Translations under genes and position numbers: made by a program | Part shown: one piece after another, positions 22,596 through 33,600 of the stretch | Position numbering within the stretch: the first letter of the stretch is position 1 | How the letters are laid out: every line of letters starts with the position of its first letter | From: JANQIO01 sp043585095 | GTDB lineage: Bacteria > Pseudomonadota > Gammaproteobacteria > Pseudomonadales > Halieaceae | Direction: 5' to 3' | NCBI GenBank assembly: GCA_043585095.1 | Contig: CP121321.1 | Span: 682,001 to 746,000 of the forward strand | DNA: 64,000 nucleotides | The notes under the pieces: model-generated | Told to the model about the DNA's origin: nothing | Database searches by the model: none | What the model saw: the letters and a program-made list of their open reading frames with translations, nothing else

Positions 22596-25500
22596 TCAGC
22601 TAGACCCACTAGGCAACGCATCCCCACCCTCATCCGGCAACTCCCCACGCTTAACCAAATTCCCAAGATCATCGAGAATCACGTAAAGAGAGGGCACCAG
22701 CAGCAAGGTAATAACCGTCGCAAACACAATGCCGAAGGCGAGTGATACGGCCATGGGGATAATCACGCTGGCCTGGGTGCTGCGCTCGGTGAGCATGGGG
22801 ATCAGTGCGCAGAAGGTGGTGAGTGAGGTCAGCACAATGGCGCGGAAGCGGCGGGTGCCGGCTAGCACGGCGGCTTCGGCTCTGGGGATGCCGTCTTTCA
22901 CGGCGCGGTTTACGTAGTCCACCATAATCAGGCTGTCGTTCACGACCACGCCAGACAGGGCGATGATGCCCATTAGCGACATCATGCTAATGGCGTAGCC
23001 GGTGACCAGGTGGCCGACTACTGCGCCGATGATGCCGAAGGGAATCACACCCATGATGATCAGCGGCTGCAGATAAGAGCGGGTGGGAATCGCCAGCAGG
23101 GAATAGATACCGAACAGGGCGAGGACAAAGCCGATGCCCATGCTGCGTGCCATCTTCTCTTCTTCTTCCGACATACCCGAGGTGCCAAAGGTCAGGCCGG
23201 GGTACTTCTTTTGGAGTTTCGGTAAGAAGTTCGATTCCAGTTCGGTTTTGATGCGACCGGGTTCCACCTTGTCGGTCTCGGCCTCGGCGGTCACTTCTAC
23301 CGCACGCTTAAAGTCGATGCGGGTGGTTTGGTTAAAGCCCGGCTCCACGTCGACGGTGGCGACCGAATCAAACGGTACGGCATCGCCGGAAGGCGTGCGG
23401 ATAAACATGGTGTCCAGGCTGGCGGTGGTGCGGCGGTCCTCGCGGGGGTAGCGCACCATCACTTTCAGTTCGTGGGTGCCACGCTGAATACGCTGGGCTT
23501 CAGCGCCGTAAAAAGCGTGACGCACCTGCGAGCCTAACGCAAAGCGGGTGATGCCCAAAGACTCCGCTTCCGGTTTGATGTCCAGATGGAACTCGTCAGA
23601 AATCGAGCTGACGCTGCTCTGTATGTCATACAGGCCGTAGTACTGCTTTAGCTGGGTTTCCAGCTCCAGCGAGGCTTTCTGCAAGATGCCCCAATCCGGG
23701 TGGGCCAGGTCGAAGGAGATATCCGAGCCAAAGCTGGGGCCGTCGTCGGAGTAGAAGGACAGTACCTCTGCGCCGGGTAACTCGCCGACCCGATCACGCC
23801 ACAGGCGCATCACTTCGCGGGTGCTCAGGTTGCGCTTCTCAGCAAGCTGAAGCTCGGCCAGCATAAAGCCTTCGATCAAGCTGCTGCTGTAGGCAAACTG
23901 ATTGCGCAGTAGGGGATTACCGTCGTTCTCGGCACGGTAGTCCCTGTCTAGATCCTCCAGCGCGTGGGTGATCTCGCGGATGGCCTCCAGGGTGCGGCGT
24001 TGCGGGGTGCCTTCGGTCATCTTCAGGCTGACCTGGATAAACTCGCCCTGTACCTCGGGTGAAATCACCAGCCGCACCTTGCCGCCAGCAACGACGCCGA
24101 TGGTGATCAGCAACATGCTCAGGAATACGGCTGCCGTCAGGTAGCGGCGTCGAATGCAGCGTTCAACAAAAGGCTTGTAGCGGTGCTCAACGAACTGGCG
24201 CAGGTTGGCGTTGACCTTTTCCTGCACGCGGTCGACCTTGGCCAGAATGCCTTTGGTCGCAGGCGGGCTGTGGGCCAGGTGAGCCGGCAAAATCCACTTG
24301 GATTCCACCAGAGAGAACAGCAGGCAGAACACCACGACAAACCCCATGGCCTCGCCAAACACGGATAGCCCACCTTCGATAAACAAGGTGGGCATAAAGG
24401 CGACGATAGTGGTCAGTACGCCGAAGGTAGCCGGCGTGGCGACTTTCAATGCGCCGGTGATCACGGCATCGGCACTGTGGCCGCGTAGCTCCTGCTCCGT
24501 GTAGGCGGCCTCACCGATGATGATGGCATCATCAACGACGATGCCTAGCACCAGAATAAACGCGAAGGCGCTCACCACATTTAGCGTGCCGCCAATCCAG
24601 GGGCTGCCGAATACGGCCATGCTGCCGAAGAAACAGATGGGGATGCCAATCATCACCCAGAAGGCGAGTTTGATTTCCAGAAACAGGGCCAGCACCAGGA
24701 ACACCACGATCGCGCCCATGGCCAGGTTCTTGGTCATCATGCCAAGGCGCTCGCCTAGGTAGTAACTGTAGTCGGACCAAATGGTGAGCTGCACAGATTC
24801 TGGCAGGGTCTGGTTTTTCTTTTCCACGTAGGCGCGTGCCGCTTTGGCCGCGGTAATAATGTCCTGCTCGCCCATGGCCATAATCGGCAGGCCGATGGAA
24901 TACTTACCGTTAAACAGGGCAAAGCCGCTGACGTCTTCAAAGCCATCGATGATAGTGGCGATGTCGCCCAGCAACAGCCGGGTGCCGTCGGGGAAGGTTT
25001 TGAGCACGATCTGTTCAAAGTCAGCCTGGCGATAGGCCTGGCCGCGTGTGCGCAACATGATGTCGCCGTTCTCGGTGCGCACCGAGCCACCGGGCAGGTC
25101 GATTGAAGACTTCGACACAATGTCCGCAACTTCGCCCAGCGTCAGGTGGTATTCCTGTAAACGGTGCTCCGAAATCTCAATGGCGATCTCGTAGTCACGC
25201 GCACCCCAGATGTTCACGGAAGAAATGTCGGGGTCAGAGGTCAGGTCCAGCTTCACCTGCTCCGCCAGCTCTTTCATGCTGCGCTCGTCCAGGTCGCCGG
25301 CGAGTTGGATAATCATCGCCTGGAAGGGCAGCTCAATGCGGCCGACGATGGGCTTTTCTGCGCCCGCAGGAAAAGACGATACGGCGTCGATGCGGGTTTT
25401 CACATCGTTCATCAGCTCGACCACATCGTCTTCGTTCTCGGGCTCGATGATGATGCGTGCCACCGACTCCATGGAGTCGCTCTCGATGCGCTTGATGCCG

Positions 25501-25736
25501 TCCACGTCCGAGAGCGCCTCTTCAATGCGCAGCACGATGCCTTGCTCAACTTCCTCGGGCGCGGCGCCGGGGTAGGACATGGTGATATCGATTACGTCGA
25601 TTTCGAACTCGGGCATCATGGTGCGCTTGATGTTGAACGCGGTGAGGACGCCGACCGCCACAATAACGATCATCAACAGGTTGGCTGCCACCGGGTTGGT
25701 GGCGAACCAGGGGATAATGCCTTTATGGCGCGTCAT
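22596..25736 (-). CDS. RND efflux transporter permease (system A)
   Basis: The 1046-residue protein has the AcrB/MdtB-type architecture: a first membrane helix after NPVAANLLMIVIVAVGV, two large periplasmic loops, and membrane helices including GIVVDDAIIIGEA with the paired Asp residues that relay protons. It would pump substrates from the periplasm or inner leaflet, together with the adaptor encoded just upstream (2-base gap) and a TolC-like channel not found here. The sequence type is the broad, AcrB-related group common in marine bacteria, so the substrate is unknown. Confidence 0.92.
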   Translation of the reverse strand: MTRHKGIIPWFATNPVAANLLMIVIVAVGVLTAFNIKRTMMPEFEIDVIDITMSYPGAAPEEVEQGIVLRIEEALSDVDGIKRIESDSMESVARIIIEPENEDDVVELMNDVKTRIDAVSSFPAGAEKPIVGRIELPFQAMIIQLAGDLDERSMKELAEQVKLDLTSDPDISSVNIWGARDYEIAIEISEHRLQEYHLTLGEVADIVSKSSIDLPGGSVRTENGDIMLRTRGQAYRQADFEQIVLKTFPDGTRLLLGDIATIIDGFEDVSGFALFNGKYSIGLPIMAMGEQDIITAAKAARAYVEKKNQTLPESVQLTIWSDYSYYLGERLGMMTKNLAMGAIVVFLVLALFLEIKLAFWVMIGIPICFFGSMAVFGSPWIGGTLNVVSAFAFILVLGIVVDDAIIIGEAAYTEQELRGHSADAVITGALKVATPATFGVLTTIVAFMPTLFIEGGLSVFGEAMGFVVVFCLLFSLVESKWILPAHLAHSPPATKGILAKVDRVQEKVNANLRQFVEHRYKPFVERCIRRRYLTAAVFLSMLLITIGVVAGGKVRLVISPEVQGEFIQVSLKMTEGTPQRRTLEAIREITHALEDLDRDYRAENDGNPLLRNQFAYSSSLIEGFMLAELQLAEKRNLSTREVMRLWRDRVGELPGAEVLSFYSDDGPSFGSDISFDLAHPDWGILQKASLELETQLKQYYGLYDIQSSVSSISDEFHLDIKPEAESLGITRFALGSQVRHAFYGAEAQRIQRGTHELKVMVRYPREDRRTTASLDTMFIRTPSGDAVPFDSVATVDVEPGFNQTTRIDFKRAVEVTAEAETDKVEPGRIKTELESNFLPKLQKKYPGLTFGTSGMSEEEEKMARSMGIGFVLALFGIYSLLAIPTRSYLQPLIIMGVIPFGIIGAVVGHLVTGYAISMMSLMGIIALSGVVVNDSLIMVDYVNRAVKDGIPRAEAAVLAGTRRFRAIVLTSLTTFCALIPMLTERSTQASVIIPMAVSLAFGIVFATVITLLLVPSLYVILDDLGNLVKRGELPDEGGDALPSGSS

Positions 25737-25738
25737 GA

Positions 25739-27058
25739 CTACACCGCCTTGGCGAGAGCGTCAGCAGGCTCCGTGTTGACCGAAGACTGGTCTGGCTGGT
25801 CTGGCCGGTCTTGCTGGCCCTGCAAAGGCTCTTCTGCGCTACCGGAATCCGCCGCTTCCATCAGTTTGTCCTGACGCTGGGTGCTGAAACGTTCACCGAT
25901 GGTGACTTTCATGCCGGGTAGTGCATTGCTCAATAGCGTGAGAGATACCAGGTCGCCGTTCTGCAAGCCGCCGCTGATATACACCTCGTCGCCGCCGGTA
26001 CGCAGGGTGGTGACCTCACGGTTGCGCAGCGTTTGTTGCTCGTCTACCACCCATACCAGATTGCCAGCGCGCAGGGCGTAGCGGGGCAGTACCACCAGGT
26101 CGTCGATGGAGCGGCCAATAATATTGGCTTTGACAAAGGTGCCGACCCGCAGGGGTTCATGGTCACCGACTTGTAGCGCGTAGGGATCATCGACCCTGGC
26201 AACCGCAAACAGTACGCGGGAGCGTTCATCTAACGCCGCTTCGGTGCGATGCAGCCGTCCCTGCCAGTGACTTACCGTGCCACCGATATCGGTATACAGA
26301 TCGACCGGTGGCGCCTCATCTTCCGGGAAGCCGCTAACGCCGGGCAGGTCAAGATAGCCCAATCGCCCTTGCGGGATGGCCAGGCGAACTTCCGCAAAAT
26401 CAACTGAGAACACGCGTGCAATCGGGCTGCCGGCAGCAACGTATTGCCCCAGGTCGCTTTGGGTTTCCTGAATCAGCGCATCGTAGGGTGCGCGAATAAT
26501 GGTGCGATCAACGTCTTGCTCGGCGCGACGCAGGTCGGCTTTCGCAGAGAGTAATTCGGCTTCGGCCTCTTCAAGCTGGGGTTTGCGCAGGTACAGGTCC
26601 CGGGCTTCCTGACTGCGCTGGCCGCGATTCTCGAGACGCTCCCATTCGCGTTTGGCGACCTGGGCACGGCCCTTCTCCTGAGCGAGAGCGCTTTCGGCAC
26701 GTTCAATCTGGGCGCGGGCGCGGAACAGCGCGGCTTGATAATCGTTGTCGTCGATGCGGGCGAGCACATCGCCTTTGGCAACGTAGCCACCCGCGTTAAA
26801 GCTGGGCGATAACTCAATAATTTTGCCGCTGACTTCCGCAACCAGCGTGGTATCGCGGTGCGAGGCAACGGTGCCCTGTGCCTGCACCGGTATGCGCAGG
26901 TCCTGCAGCACCACTTCGGTGACGTCTACACGGGGAATGATCTCGCGGGCGGGCTCAATGGCGTTTTCGGGACGGCTGGAAATCAGCAGCGCAGCAATGC
27001 CCGCAGAGGCGACGACCAGTACTACTGGGGCCAGATTTCTAAGGGTTAGCGCTGCCAT
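25739..27058 (-). CDS. RND efflux periplasmic adaptor (system A)
   Basis: The 439-residue membrane fusion protein has an N-terminal membrane anchor (LAPVVLVVASAGIAALLI), a lipoyl half-motif GKIIELSPSFNAGGYVAKGD, a long coiled-coil hairpin (about 105-185), the second lipoyl half IIRAPYDALIQETQSDLGQY, and a beta-barrel. It would bridge the permease and an outer-membrane channel. It is the first gene of the A pair in the direction of transcription. The C-terminal tail, rich in Gln and Asp (about 400-439), has no family equivalent. Confidence 0.9.
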   Translation of the reverse strand: MAALTLRNLAPVVLVVASAGIAALLISSRPENAIEPAREIIPRVDVTEVVLQDLRIPVQAQGTVASHRDTTLVAEVSGKIIELSPSFNAGGYVAKGDVLARIDDNDYQAALFRARAQIERAESALAQEKGRAQVAKREWERLENRGQRSQEARDLYLRKPQLEEAEAELLSAKADLRRAEQDVDRTIIRAPYDALIQETQSDLGQYVAAGSPIARVFSVDFAEVRLAIPQGRLGYLDLPGVSGFPEDEAPPVDLYTDIGGTVSHWQGRLHRTEAALDERSRVLFAVARVDDPYALQVGDHEPLRVGTFVKANIIGRSIDDLVVLPRYALRAGNLVWVVDEQQTLRNREVTTLRTGGDEVYISGGLQNGDLVSLTLLSNALPGMKVTIGERFSTQRQDKLMEAADSGSAEEPLQGQQDRPDQPDQSSVNTEPADALAKAV

Positions 27059-27171
27059 TATGGGTACCTCTACCGAAATGCGACGAATAGCCGTCGCTAT
27101 GGTTCGATTTTAGTACGTGGCAGCACTGTTTCGGGATTAATTTTGGGTAATAAAACCGCGCTAAATCAAGG

Positions 27172-28275
27172 TTATAGGGCGATTACGGTACGAATACCGC
27201 GACCGGCGGCCAAATCCGCCATGCCTTCATTTACTTCTTCCAGAGGGCGCTGGGCGGTCACCATATTGTCCAGGTCGAGTTTGCCAGCCTGCCACAGGCT
27301 CACCAGCCGCGGGATATCCCGTGGGCTGTTGCAGCTTCCCAGCAAACAACCACACAGGCTTTTACCCGATACGGCGAAGATCACGGCGCTGGGAATGGTC
27401 ACGCTGTCCTCCAGCGGCGGCGCACCAACGCAGACCATTTGGCCACCGGTGCGGGTGGCATCCAGGCCAACCGTAATCAGTGACGCGACACCAGCGGTTT
27501 CAAAGCCGTAGTCGACACCGATGTTGTCGGTCAGAGCCATTACCTCGGCCATCACGTCCTGCGTAGTTGGGTCCAGCACATGGGTGGCGCCAAAATGCAC
27601 GGCCGCCTCGCGGCGGTCGGCATTGGGATCAGAAGCAATTATTTTAGCGGCACCGGCAAGGCGTGCCCCCTGTATCGCCGACAGGCCGATGCCACCAGCG
27701 CCCAGAATCAGCACGGTGGCGCCTTCTTCGACCCCGGCGGTGTTGATTACCGCACCCACGCCGGTTTGCAGTGCGCAGCCAATCACGCAGGCGACATTAA
27801 GCGGCACGTCTTCCGGCACCTTGATGGCACCGCTGGCGGGTGTGACCACATATTCTGCCAGTGCACCCACGCCCATGCCGCGCATCACGACATCACCGTT
27901 TCTCGACAGCCCCGTAGTGCCGTCGGTGTAGGTGTTGGTCATGATGTTCAGGCTGTTAACGCAGTGATGTTGCTGGCCGCGCTGACAGTGGTAGCAGTTG
28001 CCGCAGGGTGGTGCGGGTGTCAGTACCACCGGGTCGCCCACCGCCAGGCTGGTAACACCGGGGCCCACGCTTTCCACAATGCCGGCCGCTTCGTGACCAA
28101 CAATGATGGGCAAGGCCATCGAGGGCATGGTGCCATCCACCACGCCTAAGTCGGAGTGGCACAGGCCGCAGTACTTGACCCGCACCTTCACTTCGCCCGC
28201 GCGCGGCTCGATGATGTCAACATCATCGTAAATCACCAGCGGTTCGCCGGGGGTTTCTAGCAAGGCTGCGCGCAT
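27172..28275 (-). CDS. Zinc-dependent alcohol dehydrogenase (MDR family)
   Basis: The 367-residue protein has the catalytic zinc ligands Cys39 (GLCHSD), His61 and a later Cys in IGCALQTG, the four structural-zinc cysteines 91, 94, 97 and 105 (CGNCYHCQRGQQHHC), and the Rossmann motif LGAGGIGLSAIQGA. It resembles class III-like alcohol dehydrogenases using NAD. Its ATG lies 2 bases beyond the mscS stop, so both are co-transcribed; I therefore reject the longer frame from 28368, which overlaps mscS. Substrate unknown. Confidence 0.9.
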   Translation of the reverse strand: MRAALLETPGEPLVIYDDVDIIEPRAGEVKVRVKYCGLCHSDLGVVDGTMPSMALPIIVGHEAAGIVESVGPGVTSLAVGDPVVLTPAPPCGNCYHCQRGQQHHCVNSLNIMTNTYTDGTTGLSRNGDVVMRGMGVGALAEYVVTPASGAIKVPEDVPLNVACVIGCALQTGVGAVINTAGVEEGATVLILGAGGIGLSAIQGARLAGAAKIIASDPNADRREAAVHFGATHVLDPTTQDVMAEVMALTDNIGVDYGFETAGVASLITVGLDATRTGGQMVCVGAPPLEDSVTIPSAVIFAVSGKSLCGCLLGSCNSPRDIPRLVSLWQAGKLDLDNMVTAQRPLEEVNEGMADLAAGRGIRTVIAL

Positions 28276-28276
28276 A

Positions 28277-29122
28277 TCAGTCGGCGCTCTCTGAGCTCTT
28301 GTCTTCGGCGTTCGGATTGAAGTGCACATCCATTTGCGGATACGGAATCGAGATGCCCACTTCGTCAAAGCGCAATTTCACTTTGGCGTTGGTGTCCCAC
28401 AAGACCTGCCAGTAGTCAGATGATTTCACCCAGGGACGCACAAGGAAGTTCACGCTGGAGTCGCCCATGTCACCCAATTCGATAACGGGGGCGGGGTCGG
28501 CCAGTACGCGGTCGTCTTCGGCAATGATTTTTTCCAATTCCGCTTTGACGACGCGAATATCATCGTCGTAGGACACACCAAACTTCATGTCCACACGACG
28601 GGTGTCGCGAGCACTGAAGTTAGTGATATTGCCACTGTAGATCGCACCGTTGGGAATGATGATCTCTTTATTGTCCACAGTTGCCAGCGTGGTGGTGAAG
28701 ATGCCGATCGTCTCGACCACGCCCATCTCGCCCGCAGTGCCAACGAAATCGCCTTTCTTGAAGGGGCGGAAGATGATCAGCAAAACACCAGAGGCGAAGT
28801 TCTTCAGCGAATCCTGCAGCGATAGGCCAATGGCCAGACCGGCAGCACCAAAGATCGCGATCAATGAAGTGGTATCCACGCCAAGCTCGTCCAGTGCCGC
28901 GACGATTACAAACAGCAGCAGGATCCAGCGCACGATGGAGCAGATAAAGCCGATCAACATATCGTCGATGCCAGCGCGGGTCATCAGCTTTCTGATGATG
29001 CCGACAACGGCACCCACAACCATACGACCCACAATGAATATCAGCAGCGCCATGCCGATGTTGATTGCCCACGGAATACCGTAGTCATTCAAAAAAGCAG
29101 TAACGTCGAAATCTTCCAACAT
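28277..29122 (-). CDS. MscS-family mechanosensitive channel
   Basis: The 281-residue protein has three N-terminal membrane helices, the pore-lining stretch AIFGAAGLAIGLSLQDSLKN (about 93-112), and the cytoplasmic beta domain with GDFVGTAGEMGVVETIGIF and the vestibule region. The size matches E. coli MscS (286). It opens under membrane tension to release solutes during osmotic downshock. It lies between the two RND systems and is followed directly by the alcohol dehydrogenase gene. Confidence 0.93.
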   Translation of the reverse strand: MLEDFDVTAFLNDYGIPWAINIGMALLIFIVGRMVVGAVVGIIRKLMTRAGIDDMLIGFICSIVRWILLLFVIVAALDELGVDTTSLIAIFGAAGLAIGLSLQDSLKNFASGVLLIIFRPFKKGDFVGTAGEMGVVETIGIFTTTLATVDNKEIIIPNGAIYSGNITNFSARDTRRVDMKFGVSYDDDIRVVKAELEKIIAEDDRVLADPAPVIELGDMGDSSVNFLVRPWVKSSDYWQVLWDTNAKVKLRFDEVGISIPYPQMDVHFNPNAEDKSSESAD

Positions 29123-29313
29123 GATGTTCCCTTAGGGCTTATCTTTTTGAGGGGGGTAAAATAATGCTTTTTGGCGCAGTTGTCCTGCTTTGATTTGCTG
29201 ATTTCTGGAGTTGTGTCACCAGATTTGGATACCTGGGCTTGCGAGGGAACAAGGCAGGTATCGTTGGGCCCTTGGCTAATCGTAAAGCAGCGGCATAGCG
29301 GTCAGCTAAGGGC

Positions 29314-30630
29314 CTAGCTGTTTACCACATCGACCCGTAAACCGGTGCTGGCCTGGGGCAGGCTGGTGGTCAAAATATCACCCTGTAGCGATTCACTCAC
29401 CGGGCGCACCAGCAGTTCGATGTCACCTGTGTGAGAAATTCTTCGACCCAGGGTATTTACGCGTACGCCCTGTAGCCGACCATCCACCACGGTATAGACG
29501 CGGTCGTCGCCGTACAGGCTCTGCACGGGTACAGACGTAACCGCTTCCAGAGTCGGCATGACCACAGTGACGGCCACTGCCTTGCCGATTTCCAGCATGT
29601 CCTGTCCGCCCACGCTGAACAAACCGTCGACGCCGGACCGACCGCTGGCGACCTCGGCAGCCATTTGCTTGAGTTGAAGGTCATGATCGACCCTGTCATT
29701 GAGCCGCGCTTTAACTGGCTCTCCCGCTGCCAAAGCCTGTTTAACGGCATCGACGGCGCTATTGGGTAGCGTTACACGGACCTGGAGCGCCGCGGTATCG
29801 TAAATTTCCAGCAGTATGTCCCCTTCACGCACACGGTCTCCCGGGGAGGCTTCAATGCTCGAAACACGGCCGCGAAAGGGGGCGGCCACGACGGTCCGCG
29901 ACAAGCGCAGCTCCTGCTCAGCAAGCAATGACTCGGCGCGGGCCAGGGCTGCTTCGGCCACGGCGATTCGTTGCGGGTGGTTGTCGACCTGAAGCTGCTG
30001 CTCGGCCAGTTGAATGGCCTGGCGGGCCACGTTAGCGCGGGTATCTTCAAGTTGCTCTGTTGCTACCAGGTTCTGGCGGGCCAGCTTCTCCAACCGTTCG
30101 CGCTTGGCCAGCGTGAGTTCGTGCAGTTCGCGCATGTGCTTGAGCACTTGCAGATCAACTTTTAATTGGTGTTCCAGGGTCTCCAAAGCAGCGCGCGCCT
30201 CGGCGGCATCTGCTAACCGCTGGTCGTAGCGTAGGGCTTCTTCAGCATCGTCCAGCGCCAGCAGCACATCGCCCTTTTCAACAAACTCGCCTTCGCTCAC
30301 GTTCACGCTGTTCACCATCGCCGTCACGGCTGCGGTTAGCTGCGCGTGACGGGGTGTTTCAACGCGACCAAATAAGCGCAGTTCGGGTGCGGCGGCGGCT
30401 TCGGTTGCCGGCATGGTGGTCACGGGGAACACCTTTTCCTCAACCTGAGTCGCATCGTGGGTGGGGGCGGTTGCCACCAGCACGCCTGTGCTGGCAAGTC
30501 CGATGAACGCCACTGACAGCAGCGCCTGGTTCTTCTTCGAGGGTTTCTTGAACAGTCGTTGTTTCATAGTTGGCTTTTCAGTTTCTTTGTCATTGTGAAT
30601 AGCGGTGTGGATAGCGGATTTGCTTTTCAT
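29314..30630 (-). CDS. RND efflux periplasmic adaptor (system B)
   Basis: The 438-residue membrane fusion protein has a membrane anchor (about 35-52), lipoyl halves (VNVSEGEFVEKGDVLLALDD and VVAAPFRGRVSSIEASPGDR), a long coiled-coil hairpin between them, and a beta-barrel domain. AAGGAG stands 6 bases before the ATG at 30630, so the start lies inside the end of the permease gene (41-base overlap) and translation is probably coupled. In this system the permease gene precedes the adaptor, opposite to system A. Confidence 0.9.
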   Translation of the reverse strand: MKSKSAIHTAIHNDKETEKPTMKQRLFKKPSKKNQALLSVAFIGLASTGVLVATAPTHDATQVEEKVFPVTTMPATEAAAAPELRLFGRVETPRHAQLTAAVTAMVNSVNVSEGEFVEKGDVLLALDDAEEALRYDQRLADAAEARAALETLEHQLKVDLQVLKHMRELHELTLAKRERLEKLARQNLVATEQLEDTRANVARQAIQLAEQQLQVDNHPQRIAVAEAALARAESLLAEQELRLSRTVVAAPFRGRVSSIEASPGDRVREGDILLEIYDTAALQVRVTLPNSAVDAVKQALAAGEPVKARLNDRVDHDLQLKQMAAEVASGRSGVDGLFSVGGQDMLEIGKAVAVTVVMPTLEAVTSVPVQSLYGDDRVYTVVDGRLQGVRVNTLGRRISHTGDIELLVRPVSESLQGDILTTSLPQASTGLRVDVVNS

Positions 30631-33600
30631 GGCGCACTCCTTCTTGGCGCAGCGGGGATAGCTGCTCCAGTACAGACAGAATGGTGGGAATAACGAACAA
30701 GATGAGCGTGGTGCCGTACAGCAGTCCGAAGCAGATCACGACTGCCAGTGGCACCATCACTTCACCCATGGGTGAACTCTCTAGCATTAGCGGGCCCAGA
30801 CCAAAGGTGGTGGTCAGGGATGTCAAAATCACCGGGCGCAGCCGTTGGCCGCAGGCGGCTACTAGAGCCGCGTCGGCGTCCATGCCGCGCTCGCGGGCCT
30901 CGCGGTAGGCGGTGATCAAAATAATCGAGTCATTGACGATCACGCCGGTGAGCGTAAACACACCCATGATCGCCAGCGCACCCAGGTTCATATCCAGCAG
31001 GAACAGCCCGCCCAGTGCACCGGTGAGTCCCAACGGTATAGCGGCCATCACCGCCAGTGGCCAGCTCCAGGAGGCGAATATCCACGCCAGAATTAAATAG
31101 ATCAGCAGCAGACCGATCACCGCGCCGACCATCATGTCACCCAGCACGCGCGCTTCCTCTGCGGAGTAGTCGCCCAGCCCGTAGTCCACATCGTGACGCG
31201 CGGTAATCTCTGGAATGACAGTGCGCTCCAGATCTTCAATCACTGTCATGGCGGTAGTGACTTTCTTGTCGACGGTGGCAAACACGTTGACGGCTTTCTG
31301 GGCGTTACGGTGATTAATGCGTTCAATGCCACGACTGCTGCTCACGTTGGCGACTGCCAGTAAGGGCAGTGCTTCGCCCGTGGCGGTAGTAATCGGCAAG
31401 CTATCGAGGGTGCCAAGGCGTTTGCGCTCTTCTACTGGCAGGCTAACGTTCACTTCCAACTCGGCATCGTTTTCAGTGAATATCTGCACGCGATGGCTTT
31501 CGAAGGCGGCGCGCACCTGGCGGCCTACTTCTGCGCTGGTCAAACCCAGGCTGCGGCCTTCGGTGGTTAGGGAAATAATCCACTGCTCTTTGCCGTAGGG
31601 CAGGTCGTCATAGACGTTGGTGATGCCGGGATAGGTTTCCAATCTGGCCGCCAGCTCTTCCGCGGCTGCCTTTAAAGTGGCCACGTTGTCGCCGGAGAAG
31701 TACAGGCCGATCTCCGGCCAGCTGCCGTCGCCGGAACCGAAATAGAAACGTTCTATCATCGGCGTTCTGGGCAGCCGCGACTTCCACGACTCGATGAATT
31801 CATCCAGCGTCACTGTTCGTGTTTCCGGTGATACCAGTTCTACCCAAATGGTCGCGTACTGTGCGCCGCTCTTGGCGACTTCATCAAAGAGGGCAAAGTT
31901 GCGGTTGATGACATGAGTGACGACCAGACCGCCGCCCAGTGCCTCATCGGTTTCTTTGATGGCGTCAGTCATGGTGTCCAGCCAGGCGTTCTTATCATGC
32001 TCAGTGGTGCCGGCAGCAAACTGCATGTAGGCGTCGGCGAACTCGAAGTCGATATTTACATCCAGGGACGGCTTGATACGTCCTGTGCCCACCAAGCTTA
32101 TGGCGACCAGAAAGCCCATCAATGCGATCGCCAACACGGAGCGTCGGTTGTTCAGCGCGAGTTGCAGCGTGGGCAGGTAAAGGTTGTTTTTAAAAGAAGC
32201 AAAGCGACGCTCGAACCCAATGCGTAAGCGTGAAGGCTTTTTGCCTTCCAGTGCGCCAAAGCTGTGGCGCAGGTGGCCGGGCATAATCAGAAAACATTCC
32301 ACCAGCGACGCGATAATCACGCAGACCATTAACAAAGGGATTTCGCGAATCGACGCCTCGTTGATCACTAGTAAAGGCAGAAACGCAGCCAGCGTCGTAA
32401 GTGATGAGGCCATCACCGGTGCAAACATGCGATGCGCCCCCAGGCCCGCGGCATCCGCAGGCGGAAGACCTTGCTCATGCTGGTACAAGGCGTGTTCTCC
32501 CACAACGATGGCATCATCGACAACGATACCCAGCGCCATCACCACGCCGATCATGCTGATAAAGTTAATGGAGCCGCCCAGCGCGTAAAAAACTGCCAGC
32601 GCACCCAGAAATGAAACGGGAATGCCGACCGTGACCCAGAACGCCACGCGGCCGTTGAGAAACAAAAACAGAGTCGCGATAACCAGCAGCAATCCACCCA
32701 GGCCGTTCTTCAGTACCAGGCCAATCTGATCTACCGCGAAGCGCCAGGCCTCCAGCCACAGGGTAACTTTGATGCCGCGAGCCGCCAGGGAATCAGTGTT
32801 GTCAGCCGCCCACTGGTACAAGACATCAGCGGCATCCAATGTGTCTGAGTTCTCGCCACGGCGTAGCCGCAGCATGATGGCGGGTCGGTTTTCATAGTAG
32901 ATCAGCCGTTGATCGTCCTTCTGGCGTCGCTCTACCTCGGCGATGTCGCCCAGGCGGGTTAAGCTGGTGCTGCTGCCAAGCTGCACGGGGAGTTGCTCGA
33001 AGTCCTCGGCTGTGCGGCGCTGGTCCAGGCTGCGCAGTTTGCGTTGCGCCTGACCACCGCCGACGTTGCCGGCGGGAACATCGCTGGAGACGGACAACAC
33101 GCTGGCGGCAATGTCAGATAGCGGCACGCCCAGCTCAAACAGCGTTTTGCTGTCGATCTGAATAGCGATTTCTTCTTCGGGCACCCCGCGCAACTCTACT
33201 TTGTCGACACCCCGGGCCAGCAGGTCACGCTCGATCTCGCGGGCGATGGGCACTAGCTCCTGCAAGCTGCCGTCGCTGGAAATCAAAATGGCAGCCACGG
33301 TGTCTAGACGTTGATTGCGGTAGATCTGTGGTGGCTCGATATCGGCCGGTAGATCCCGGACCTGAGACACCTGCTGCTTGAGGCGATCCATGGCCTCGAT
33401 CATCTCGGTGCCCTTATCGAAGGCGACGTTGATACGAGTGCGGCCATCGCTGGTAGCGGAGGTCAGGCTTCTGAGTTGGGTTAGGCTGCGCAGGTGGTAT
33501 TCGATGGTCTGCGTTACCAGCCGTTCGATATCTTCCGCGCTGGCACCAGGCCAAACGACTTCCACCGTGGCTTCGGTGTGATCATTTTGCGGATTGAGCT

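Noticed and set aside
25164..25874. Long plus-strand frame (236 codons) opposite the RND genes
   Set aside because: It runs antisense to a clear RND permease and adaptor and is rich in His, Asp and Arg, typical of a shadow frame in G+C-rich DNA.
27580..28149. Plus-strand frame (189 codons) opposite the alcohol dehydrogenase
   Set aside because: Antisense to a gene with all zinc ligands; composition typical of a shadow frame.
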